Shown: one piece after another, positions 1-6,276 of the stretch | Position numbering within the stretch: the stretch's first letter is position 1 | Layout: the number at the start of each line of letters is the position of its first letter | Source: UBA9732 sp003456855 | Lineage (GTDB): Bacteria; Spirochaetota; Spirochaetia; Sphaerochaetales; Sphaerochaetaceae | Direction: 5' to 3' | NCBI GenBank assembly: GCA_946626785.1 | Contig: CAMOUY010000068.1 | Span: 1-12,421, forward strand | DNA: 12,421 bases | Translations under genes and position numbers: made by a program | The notes under the pieces: generated by a model | Seen by the model: only the letters and a program-made list of their open reading frames with translations | Told to the model about the DNA's origin: nothing | Database searches by the model: none

Positions 1-33
1 CGCTGTGAATCAGGCTCCTTCCATCGAGTTTTC

Positions 34-73
34 AAAGAAAAGGGGCTGTGCATTTCCTATTCTGCGACAGTCC
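34..73 (-). terminator. Imperfect inverted repeat, terminator-like
   Basis: Positions 42-52 and 62-73 form an imperfect stem (about ten pairs, one mismatch, one bulge, ten-base loop). Read on the minus strand the stem is followed by TTTTCTTT, as in an intrinsic terminator. It lies beyond the tRNA's own terminator, so it may be a back-up terminator, serve a gene left of the window, or be a copy of a dispersed repeat. I see no gene in bases 1-90. Confidence 0.4.
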
Positions 74-90
74 CATTTCTTTGTCCTTTG

Positions 91-122
91 GAAAAAGAAA
101 ACCCAGTCACTAAGGACTGGGT
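91..122 (-). terminator. Intrinsic terminator of tRNA-Asn
   Basis: A perfect 8-bp stem (101-108 with 115-122, six-base loop) begins five bases after the tRNA 3' end. On the minus strand it is followed by a T-rich run interrupted by one C (91-100). This is a standard rho-independent terminator for the single-gene tRNA transcript. Confidence 0.8.
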
Positions 123-126
123 CTAG

Positions 127-199
<73 letters not shown>

Positions 200-218
200 A
201 TGTTCAAAGAACAAATAG

Positions 219-247
219 AATGTACTAATTCATGCAAAAATAGTCAA
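219..247 (-). promoter_or_regulatory. Sigma70-type promoter of tRNA-Asn
   Basis: On the minus strand, TTGACT (242-247) is separated by 17 bases from TACATT (219-224). The predicted start is near 212, giving a leader of about 12 bases before the mature tRNA. The leader region holds a perfect 5-3-5 inverted repeat (201-213, TGTTC AAA GAACA). Confidence 0.7.
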
Positions 248-261
248 TCCCTTTGAGCAAA

Positions 262-294
262 TAAAAAGAGCAGGGTCCGAAGACTCTGCTCTTT
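262..294 (-). terminator. Intrinsic terminator after the repeat lipoprotein gene
   Basis: A long stem pairs 265-277 with 282-294 and has one mismatch. On the minus strand the loop is a stable C(UUCG)G tetraloop, and the stem runs into TTTTTAT. It lies about 25 bases after the stop codon of the lipoprotein gene. Confidence 0.85.
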
Positions 295-319
295 ATTTCC
301 AGCCTAGCTGTCAATCAAC

Positions 320-1945
320 TCACTTCTTCTTTTTCTTGAGAAGGATGACGACTGCTGCACAAGCTGCAACACCAAGGACAACGATTGTGGCGATGAGTCC
401 ACCGTTGGTCTTCTTAGCTGTCTCGGCTGCTGCTGTAGCTGCTGCAGTGGTGCTTGATGCTGCCGGAGTTGTGGTTGTTGTAGTTGTTGTAGCTGCCGGT
501 GTGGTTGTTGTTGTAGCGGCAGGTGTTGTTGTAGTTGTTGTAGTAGTTGTAGTAGTTGTTGTGGCTGCTGGAGCTGACTCTGTAGCTGCTGGAGCTGCTG
601 TCTCTGTTGCTGCTGGAGCCTCTTCAACTGCTGCTGGAGCTTCTTCAACTGCTGCTGTCTCTGCTGCTGGAGCCTCGGCTACGACTGCGACCTCTGCTGG
701 CTCTTCTGCAGGGAAGAGTGTTGCAACGTAAGCTGGGAGCTGTGCCTCAAGGAGTGCAACTGCATAATCAACGTCAGCCTCTGTGATCTCCTGTGGGAAT
801 GTGAGGACTGCTGTGCCGTTGTTGATTGAAAGCTCTGTTCCCTCAAGATACTTGCTGAATGATGCATAAGCGGCCTTGGCTGCCTGAGCGACTTCAGCGT
901 TTGTGATGAATGAAGGATATGTGATTGTTGCAACCTTGTCTGCGTACTCGATTGTTGCCTCGTATCCGAGAAGGTTGATTGTCTTGACGATTGGCTCTGC
1001 TGCTGCCTCAGCCTCAGCCTCTGCCTCTGCCTCAGCTGCTGCTGCAGGAACTCCACCGAGAACTGCTGCGACGTAAGCTGGAAGCTCAGCCTGGAGAGTT
1101 GCGACTACCACATCAAGGTCAGCCTCTGTGACATCTGTCGGGAATGTCATGACTGCTGTGCCGTTGTCAACGACAAGTGATGTTCCCTGGAGATATGCGC
1201 TGTATGCTGCGTAAGCTGCCTGAGCTGCTGCAATGACCTCATCATTTGTGATGAATGAAGGATATGTGATTGTAGCGACCTTGTCAGCGTACTCGATTGT
1301 TGCCTTGTAACCGTAGAGATTGATCTCCTTGACGATCTTCTCTTCCTCAGCTGCTGCGACCTCAACTGCTGCGGTCTCTTCAACCGGCTCCATTGTTGTT
1401 CCGAGAACCTGAGCGACATAGGCCTGGACTGCCTCAGCGGCAACCTGGAACTCTGCTGGCCCCCAAGTCTCAGGGTAATTCAGGACGATGTATCCATCGT
1501 GGAGCTCATAGGTGACACCCTCAAGGTATGCACCATAGTTCTCTTTTGCATAGGCAAGAGCTGCAAGACCATCCTCGTAGGTGATGATTGCTGGATAGTA
1601 GATCTCTGCACGACCAACGTCTGCGATGACTGTGACCTCTTCACCGAGAAGAACATACTTCTGGACGATTGGCTCAAGAGCCGGCTCTGCCTCAACGGCT
1701 GGAGCTGATTCCTCGGCAACTGCTGTCTCTGCGGCCGGAGCCTCTTCAACTGCTGGTGCCTCTGCTGCCGGAGCTGTCTCTGCTGCAGGAGCTTCTGCTA
1801 CTGGTGTTGTTTCCTCAACTGCTGGAGTTGCGACTTCTACAACTTCTGGCTCGGCTGCGACCTCAGCGGTCTTACATCCAACAAGGGCGAATGCCATTGT
1901 GATAACCAGGATTGTCAATAAAACGGACTTTGAAAAACGATTCAC
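320..1945 (-). CDS. Three-repeat lipoprotein with poly-Thr stalk and C-terminal membrane anchor
   Basis: Not a family I can name. Residues 1-24 are a lipoprotein signal peptide (MNRFSK, hydrophobic core, lipobox LVGC with Cys24). Residues 25-90 are a disordered Ala/Glu/Pro/Val linker. Three homologous units follow at about 91-182, 203-297 and 317-411, each with a beta-beta-alpha-beta-beta-alpha look; units 2 and 3 are close to identical in places. Residues 412-461 are another Ala/Glu/Pro linker, 462-493 is nearly pure threonine broken by PAA, and 515-536 is a hydrophobic helix followed by KKKKK at the C-terminus. The start is GTG, chosen because GGAGGA (1951-1956) sits five bases upstream. 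By the positive-inside rule the tail would be cytoplasmic with the repeats outside the inner membrane. Whether Cys24 ends in the inner or outer membrane is unknown. Monocistronic, with its own terminator. Function unknown; an envelope spacer, tether or decoy is inference. Confidence 0.85.
   Translation of the reverse strand: MNRFSKSVLLTILVITMAFALVGCKTAEVAAEPEVVEVATPAVEETTPVAEAPAAETAPAAEAPAVEEAPAAETAVAEESAPAVEAEPALEPIVQKYVLLGEEVTVIADVGRAEIYYPAIITYEDGLAALAYAKENYGAYLEGVTYELHDGYIVLNYPETWGPAEFQVAAEAVQAYVAQVLGTTMEPVEETAAVEVAAAEEEKIVKEINLYGYKATIEYADKVATITYPSFITNDEVIAAAQAAYAAYSAYLQGTSLVVDNGTAVMTFPTDVTEADLDVVVATLQAELPAYVAAVLGGVPAAAAEAEAEAEAEAAAEPIVKTINLLGYEATIEYADKVATITYPSFITNAEVAQAAKAAYASFSKYLEGTELSINNGTAVLTFPQEITEADVDYAVALLEAQLPAYVATLFPAEEPAEVAVVAEAPAAETAAVEEAPAAVEEAPAATETAAPAATESAPAATTTTTTTTTTTTTPAATTTTTPAATTTTTTTTPAASSTTAAATAAAETAKKTNGGLIATIVVLGVAACAAVVILLKKKKK
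467..562 (-). repeat. ACN trinucleotide tract encoding the poly-Thr stalk
   Basis: This is an in-frame run of Thr codons (ACA, ACT, ACC) covering residues 462-493 of the lipoprotein, interrupted by Pro-Ala-Ala. The codons are mixed rather than one pure triplet, which argues for selection on the threonine run and lowers, but does not remove, the chance of slippage. Length changes in steps of three bases would alter the stalk without breaking the frame. Confidence 0.8.
713..1339 (-). repeat. Tandem intragenic duplication (units 2 and 3 of the lipoprotein)
   Basis: Bases 1055-1339 and 713-997 encode homologous units. Around 899-960 and 1244-1306 the two copies are nearly identical at nucleotide level, including silent positions. 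This suggests a recent duplication or ongoing gene conversion. Unit 1 (1400-1675) is clearly older and more diverged. Confidence 0.8.
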
Positions 1946-1968
1946 GTGTTTCCTCCTATGACGTTCTC

Positions 1969-1996
1969 AATATATAACAATGTAATAATAGCACAA
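1969..1996 (-). promoter_or_regulatory. Possible promoter of the repeat lipoprotein gene
   Basis: On the minus strand, TATATT (1969-1974) is preceded at 16 bases by a poor -35 match, TTGTGC (1991-1996). It would give a leader of about 18 bases ending with the strong Shine-Dalgarno. The surrounding 1960-2087 stretch is AT-rich and shows no gene; other -10 choices such as TATTAT are possible. Confidence 0.35.
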
Positions 1997-2087
1997 CGAT
2001 TTTGAAGTGAACACAGAAAAATATAGTTTTTTTGACAAAAACACTAAAACCTGTGCCTAAAACCTCATAATTACGTCAACTAAACCT

Positions 2088-2115
2088 AAAAAAACCCGCC
2101 TAGGCGGGCTTTTTT
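2088..2115 (-). terminator. Bidirectional intrinsic terminator after the small basic protein gene
   Basis: A perfect palindrome, CCCGCCTAGGCGGG (2095-2108), is flanked by seven A on one side and six T on the other, so it can stop transcription in either direction. It ends the 56-residue protein's transcript on the minus strand. Confidence 0.85.
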
Positions 2116-2130
2116 GCAATCAAAGGAGGA

Positions 2131-2301
2131 TTACATCAAGTCCTTTGGCTTGCGGGCTGTGTTACCAGTCTTCACACAGTAAGCAATGTGATGGAGCTTA
2201 CCATTCTCGAAGATTGACTTTGTCTTGATCTCGCCACCCCAGCGGCTAATCAGGACCTTTGCGCCTTCACGACGTGCGTTTTTAGAAATAGCACCTGCCA
2301 T
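2131..2301 (-). CDS. Unrecognised 56-residue basic protein, probably highly expressed
   Basis: I do not recognise this protein. It starts MAGAISKNARREGAK and ends with TARKPKDLM. It has 12 Lys/Arg against 4 Asp/Glu, one Trp (W21), one Cys (C42) and no signal peptide or membrane segment. The profile fits a nucleic-acid or ribosome-binding protein, but it matches none of the small ribosomal proteins I can recall (bL31-bL36, bS21, bTHX). Expression signals are strong: a near-consensus promoter with a 17-base spacer, GGAGG six bases before ATG, a dedicated palindromic terminator, and a preference for CGT/CGC arginine codons where neighbouring genes often use AGA/AGG. The transcript would be about 240 bases and carries only this gene. 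Just after the stop codon lies CCTCCTTT, identical to the anti-Shine-Dalgarno core of 16S rRNA. The reading frame and signals are clear; the function is not. Confidence 0.85.
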   Translation of the reverse strand: MAGAISKNARREGAKVLISRWGGEIKTKSIFENGKLHHIAYCVKTGNTARKPKDLM

Positions 2302-2342
2302 ATTTTTCCTCCATAATTGGAAATTTGCAAAATAACAGAAGT

Positions 2343-2371
2343 AATATAAACGAATCCCCGTATTTAGTCAA
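2343..2371 (-). promoter_or_regulatory. Strong sigma70-type promoter of the small basic protein gene
   Basis: On the minus strand, TTGACT (2366-2371), a 17-base spacer and TATATT (2343-2348) match consensus at ten of twelve positions. The predicted start is near 2336, giving a leader of about 34 bases. The same -35 hexamer and spacing occur at the tRNA-Asn promoter. Confidence 0.8.
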
Positions 2372-2391
2372 ACCCTTTGCAAGCAATAAGG

Positions 2392-2420
2392 TTGAATAAA
2401 ACACGGCTGCAGGTTATTTT
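2392..2420 (+). promoter_or_regulatory. Candidate yidD promoter, possibly giving a leaderless mRNA
   Basis: On the plus strand, TTGAAT (2392-2397), a 17-base spacer and TATTTT (2415-2420) precede the yidD ATG at 2427. The usual start distance puts the first transcribed base at or next to the A of ATG. No Shine-Dalgarno is present at the normal distance, which fits a leaderless transcript. The -35 elements of this promoter and the divergent one are about 20 bases apart. Confidence 0.4.
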
Positions 2421-2426
2421 TATCCC

Positions 2427-2720
2427 ATGGGCAAGAAAGTTGCAAGAAGAATATACCTGCTTCCCGTCAAAGGCTACCAGAAGCTGATCTCCCCCTTCCT
2501 TGGAGGGAACTGCATCTACAGCCCCACATGCTCGGAGTATTTCAACCAGTGCGTCCTGAAGTTCGGGATCATCAAGGGGACAATACTCGGAATAAGCCGC
2601 ATAACCAGATGCAGCAGACTCTACTACGGCGGCCCTGACGAGGTCCCCGAATCCTTCAGCTTCAAGTCCATGAGGGCCAGGCGAATAGCCTTCAGACGCC
2701 ACGGCAAGGCCCTTTTCTAG
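2427..2720 (+). CDS. yidD: Membrane protein insertion efficiency factor YidD
   Basis: YidD is a small peripheral inner-membrane protein thought to assist YidC-dependent insertion of membrane proteins. The 97 residues carry the family signature in order: YQKLISP (17-23), CIYSPTCSEY (29-38), an amphipathic stretch with FGIIKG (46-51), RITRC (58-62), and GGPDEVPE, the family's usual GGxDPVP box. The basic N-terminus (GKKVARR) fits membrane association. Length is normal for the family. In many bacteria yidD sits between rnpA and yidC. Here it stands alone, divergent from the small basic protein gene and convergent with udk, whose stop codon lies three bases beyond. No terminator is visible, so its transcript probably runs antisense into udk. 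ATG 2427 is the only good start, although it lacks a Shine-Dalgarno. Confidence 0.92.
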   Translation: MGKKVARRIYLLPVKGYQKLISPFLGGNCIYSPTCSEYFNQCVLKFGIIKGTILGISRITRCSRLYYGGPDEVPESFSFKSMRARRIAFRRHGKALF

Positions 2721-2723
2721 GCC

Positions 2724-3347
2724 CTACTCCCCTTCCTGGCTGCTGATGTCCTTAACAAACGAGATCAGGACCCTAAGTGCATTCTGGTTGTGACCACCCT
2801 CAGGGATGATCATGTCGGCATACTCCTTGGTCGGCTCTATGAATGAGGCATGGCCAGGTCTTACAACCTCAAGGTACTGCTTGATTACGCTCTCGACCGT
2901 TCTTCCTCTCTCATTGATGTCTCTCTGGAGTCTTCTTATGAACCTTATGTCATCAGGGGTGTCGACGTATATCTTCAGGTCCAGGAGCTTTCTGATCTCA
3001 GGGTCATAAAGGACCATTAGCCCCTCGACTATGATCAGAGGTGCCGGCTCCATGTGGATGGTCTCGGCCATCCTGCAGTGGTGTACGAAGTCATACTGGG
3101 GCATGTCGATTCCGATGCCGTTCTTCAGGTCGCTGAGATGCTTATGGAGAAGCTCGATGTCAAAGGCGTCCGGATGGTCGAAGTTATAGGCAGTGATGTT
3201 CGAGTTGTTGATGAACACAGCGCTTTTGTAGTAGTTGTCCTGCGGAATGAACACGAAATCAGGGCAGACCTCGCTGATCTTTCTTACAATGGTGGACTTT
3301 CCACTTCCGGAACCGCCGGTTATACCTATTACCTTTACTTCATTCAT
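2724..3347 (-). CDS. udk: Uridine kinase
   Basis: This P-loop kinase phosphorylates uridine (and usually cytidine) to the monophosphate in pyrimidine salvage, in the cytoplasm. The 207 residues show the Walker A motif GGSGSGKST (11-19), the QDNYY motif (36-40), the NFDHPDAFD nucleoside-binding segment (55-63), VEG (108-110) and the lid RDINERGR (142-149). Length matches the family. The ATG overlaps the galM stop (ATGA), and GGGAGGAG lies just upstream inside galM, so the two are translationally coupled. This is the last gene of the minus-strand run, ending three bases from the end of convergent yidD with no visible terminator. A phosphoribulokinase/uridine kinase family member with another substrate cannot be fully excluded. 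Confidence 0.9.
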   Translation of the reverse strand: MNEVKVIGITGGSGSGKSTIVRKISEVCPDFVFIPQDNYYKSAVFINNSNITAYNFDHPDAFDIELLHKHLSDLKNGIGIDMPQYDFVHHCRMAETIHMEPAPLIIVEGLMVLYDPEIRKLLDLKIYVDTPDDIRFIRRLQRDINERGRTVESVIKQYLEVVRPGHASFIEPTKEYADMIIPEGGHNQNALRVLISFVKDISSQEGE

Positions 3348-4357
3348 GCCTCTCCTCCCTCTGCGTAGAAGTGATAGACTGTAGTGCTTTCAAAGAGCTC
3401 CCCAGGTCTGACGACCCCTGATGGGAACTGCTCGTGGTTTATGTAATCCGGATAGAACTCTGACTCAAGGCAGAAGCCATGCTGCTTTCTGTAGCCGCAG
3501 TCACTGCCGTTCAGGAAGTTGCCGGTATAGAGCTGGAAGGCGGGAAGGTCTGTGAAGGCCTGCATTGATCTTCCCGAAAGCGGGTCGTGGACCTTTATGA
3601 ATCTTGCAAAGCCCCTTGGTGCACCTTCGATCCTGTCAATCACAAAGGCATGGTCATAGCCGCCAGCGGCCTTGAGCTCCGGAGCCTCGATGTCTCTTCC
3701 GAAGCTCTTCTCCTCGGTGAAATCCCAGGCCGTTCCCTTTGTTTCAACTATGGTACCGTCAGGGATCAGGCCCTTCCCCGCACCCACAATGCCGTGGCTC
3801 TCGATCTTCGCCACATGGGACAGGATGTCGTTCTCAGGGTCTCCAGTCAGATTGAAGTATGTGTGGTTCGTCAGGTTGAACGGGCAGGCCTCGGTGCAGG
3901 TTGCGCTGTAGTGGATTCGGAACACCCCGTCGGCTGACATTGAGAATCGGACCCTGATGTCTGCATCACCCGGGAAGCCATCCTCCTCTTCTGTTATCTT
4001 TATAGAGCATAGGAAGCCGTCGTCCATATGGCGGACATTCCAGATTCTTGCCCAGATGCCCTTTGGTCCGCTGTGAAGGAAATTAGGTCCGTCGTTCGGA
4101 TCGAATGAGTAGTTCTTGCCATCAATGGTGAACTTTGAGCCACCGATTCTGTTTGCAAAGCGACCCACTGTAAGACCGAAGAAACTGGTGGAGCCAAGAA
4201 GGACATCAGGATTCTTTTCAGCGCCGATGAACGGCAGCGTCACATTCTCTATCTTCCCGTTTCTGTCTGGGGTGCAGATTGAAGTCACCGCACATCCAAG
4301 ATTGAGAATCGAAAACGAATAGTCACCTGCTTTGTAGGTATACTCCTTGACTTCCAT
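3344..4357 (-). CDS. galM: Aldose 1-epimerase (mutarotase)
   Basis: Interconverts the alpha and beta anomers of aldoses such as galactose and glucose, feeding the Leloir pathway or general sugar metabolism. The 337-residue protein has the beta-sandwich mutarotase layout. It shows GRFANRI (65-71), FLHSG with His95, NLTNHTYFNL with His165 as likely catalytic acid, GGYDHAF with Asp235, and LESEFYPD with Glu298 as likely catalytic base. There is no signal peptide, so it acts in the cytoplasm. ATG 4357 follows AGGAGGGA, which begins at the end of lepA; the intergenic gap is 12 bases. Its stop overlaps the udk start. No galK, galT or sugar transporter is nearby in this window, so the sugar served is not evident. 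Confidence 0.93.
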   Translation of the reverse strand: MEVKEYTYKAGDYSFSILNLGCAVTSICTPDRNGKIENVTLPFIGAEKNPDVLLGSTSFFGLTVGRFANRIGGSKFTIDGKNYSFDPNDGPNFLHSGPKGIWARIWNVRHMDDGFLCSIKITEEEDGFPGDADIRVRFSMSADGVFRIHYSATCTEACPFNLTNHTYFNLTGDPENDILSHVAKIESHGIVGAGKGLIPDGTIVETKGTAWDFTEEKSFGRDIEAPELKAAGGYDHAFVIDRIEGAPRGFARFIKVHDPLSGRSMQAFTDLPAFQLYTGNFLNGSDCGYRKQHGFCLESEFYPDYINHEQFPSGVVRPGELFESTTVYHFYAEGGEA

Positions 4358-4369
4358 GTTCCCTCCTGA

Positions 4370-6184
4370 TCACTCGTCGGCACTCTTGCTCTTGAGAACC
4401 GCAAGGTAGGCACTCTGCGGAATCTCGACGTTTCCGACAAGCTTCATTCGCTTCTTTCCTTCCTTCTGCTTCTCAAGGAGCTTTCTCTTTCTGGTCATGT
4501 CTCCACCATAGCACTTTGCAGTGACATCCTTTCTGAAGGCGTTAATCGTCTCTCTGGCTATGATGTTTCCGCCTATGGCAGCCTGGATCGGGATCTTGAA
4601 CTGGTGCCTCGGGATCTCCTCCTGGAGTCTCTCGCAGGCCTGGCGTCCACGTGGGACTGCATTGTCCTTGAAGACCAGCATGCTAAGTGCATCGCAGGCC
4701 TCTCCGTTGACAAGGATGTCAACACGGACAAGATCCGTTTTGCGATAGCCTATGATCTCATAATCGAATGAAGCATATCCCCTAGAGATAGATTTCAGGC
4801 GGTCATAGAACTCGAACAGAACTTCGGCAAGAGGCATCTCATAGATCAGCTCAACTCTCTTCGTGTCTATGTAGTTCATGCTTGTCTGGATACCGCGCTT
4901 CTCCATGCAGAGGGTGATGATCGGACCGACGTAGTTGCTGGGTGTGATGACACTTGCCCTGATGTAAGGCTCCTCTGCATACTCGATTCTCATCTGCTCC
5001 GGATAGTCCAGCGGGTTGTCCACCTCGATGTCTTCTCCGTTCTTCATGTGGATATGGTATCTGACCGATGGGCTTGTCAGAACGATCGAAAGACCGAACT
5101 CCCTCTCGATCCTCTCCTGGACGACCTCAAGGTGGAGCATTCCAAGGAAGCCGCATCTGAAGCCCTGGCCCAGGGCAATGGAGCTGTCCTTCTCATAGAC
5201 AAGGGATGCATCGTTGAGCTTAAGCCTCTCTATTGCATCCAGAAGCTCCTCGTAGTCGTTTGTGTCCACCGGATAGATTGAGCTGAAGACGACAGGCTTG
5301 ACGTCCTTGAAGCCCTCGCAAGGCTCTGCGGCCGGGTTGTTGGAAAGAGTGACCGTGTCTCCGACTCTGATGTCGCTTATGTTCTTGATTCCCGCAATGA
5401 AGTAGCCTACATCGCCTGAGACCAGCTTCCTGGTCCTGATCAGATTCAGCTGGAAGATTCCGACCTCCTCGACCTTGTAGGTGGCATGGCTGTTCATGAA
5501 CATGATCTCATCACCCTCTGACACTGAACCCTCGAAGATTCTGAAGTGGACGATGACTCCCCTGTACGGGTCGTAGTGGCTGTCGAAAATCAGAGCCTTC
5601 AGCGGCTTGTCCTTGTTGTCATCTGGGGCAGGTATGTACTGCACTATTGCCTCGTAGAGCTCATCGACACCCTCGCCTGTCTTGGCCGAGACCTTCTGGG
5701 TCATGTCGACATCAAGTCCAAGGTCGTGGTCGATCTGCTCAAGGCAGGATGGGATGTCCGCACTTGCAAGATCGATCTTGTTGATCACAGGGATGACCTC
5801 AAGGTTGTGGTCCATCGCCATGTACAGATTGGCAAGGGTCTGCGCCTCTACACCCTGTGTTGCATCTATCAGAAGAAGAGCCCCCTCACAGGAGCTTATG
5901 GCCCTTGAGACCTCATAGGAGAAGTCAACGTGGCCCGGAGTGTCTACCAGGTTCAGCTCATAGAGCTCTCCATCGGCTGCCGTGTATGGGATTGTGACAG
6001 CCTGGCTCTTTATGGTTATGCCTCGCTCACGCTCAATGTCCATGTTGTCAAGAATCTGGGTCTGCTCAGGACCCCTTGTGGTGATGAGTCTGGCCTTCTC
6101 GATGAACCTATCGGCCAAAGTGGACTTTCCGTGGTCTATGTGTGCAATGATGCAGAAGTTTCTCTTGTGGGCGGAATCAACCAT
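4370..6184 (-). CDS. lepA: Elongation factor 4 (LepA), ribosomal back-translocase GTPase
   Basis: EF4 is a translational GTPase that acts on stalled or pre-translocation ribosomes and influences 30S assembly. The 604 residues include G1 AHIDHGKST (14-22), the switch I ERERGITIK (51-59), G3 DTPGHVDF (81-88) and G4 NKIDL (135-139). The EF-G-like domains II, III and V follow. The LepA-specific C-terminal domain is complete, with the basic segment MTRKRKLLEKQKEGKKRM near the end. Length is the family norm of about 600. The ATG has AAGGGG six bases upstream. A 92-base gap with a hairpin separates it from ftsH, the largest gap in the run, so lepA-galM-udk may be expressed partly apart from rplY-ftsH. 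I see no convincing promoter in the gap. Confidence 0.97.
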   Translation of the reverse strand: MVDSAHKRNFCIIAHIDHGKSTLADRFIEKARLITTRGPEQTQILDNMDIERERGITIKSQAVTIPYTAADGELYELNLVDTPGHVDFSYEVSRAISSCEGALLLIDATQGVEAQTLANLYMAMDHNLEVIPVINKIDLASADIPSCLEQIDHDLGLDVDMTQKVSAKTGEGVDELYEAIVQYIPAPDDNKDKPLKALIFDSHYDPYRGVIVHFRIFEGSVSEGDEIMFMNSHATYKVEEVGIFQLNLIRTRKLVSGDVGYFIAGIKNISDIRVGDTVTLSNNPAAEPCEGFKDVKPVVFSSIYPVDTNDYEELLDAIERLKLNDASLVYEKDSSIALGQGFRCGFLGMLHLEVVQERIEREFGLSIVLTSPSVRYHIHMKNGEDIEVDNPLDYPEQMRIEYAEEPYIRASVITPSNYVGPIITLCMEKRGIQTSMNYIDTKRVELIYEMPLAEVLFEFYDRLKSISRGYASFDYEIIGYRKTDLVRVDILVNGEACDALSMLVFKDNAVPRGRQACERLQEEIPRHQFKIPIQAAIGGNIIARETINAFRKDVTAKCYGGDMTRKRKLLEKQKEGKKRMKLVGNVEIPQSAYLAVLKSKSADE

Positions 6185-6208
6185 TTCTTTCCCCTTGGTA
6201 TTTATAGA

Positions 6209-6237
6209 AGACGCTGGCCTATCACCAGCCAGCGTCT
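6209..6237 (-). terminator. Intergenic hairpin between ftsH and lepA, possible attenuator
   Basis: A perfect 10-bp stem (6209-6218 with 6228-6237) has a nine-base loop. On the minus strand the stem is followed by TCTATAAATACC rather than a T run, so it is a poor intrinsic terminator. It sits 24 bases before the lepA start and could be a partial terminator, an RNase processing site or an mRNA-stabilising element. The rest of the gap is very AT-rich. Confidence 0.4.
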
Positions 6238-6276
6238 ATGATAACGTATTTTTAAAATAAATAATATTCCCAATAC

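Noticed and set aside
467..562. Repeat tract as a CRISPR or non-coding tandem array
   Set aside because: The repeats are in-frame Thr codons of a gene with good expression signals, without spacers or a repeat unit of CRISPR length.
336..731. Val/Ala-rich plus-strand open frame, and similar Gln- or Ser-rich frames over 304-1961
   Set aside because: These are shadows of the low-complexity lipoprotein gene; the biased codons of its Ala, Glu and Thr runs keep other frames open.
2122..2129. AAAGGAGG on the plus strand as a ribosome binding site
   Set aside because: No ATG, GTG or TTG follows at a usable distance; it is antisense to the end of the small protein transcript.
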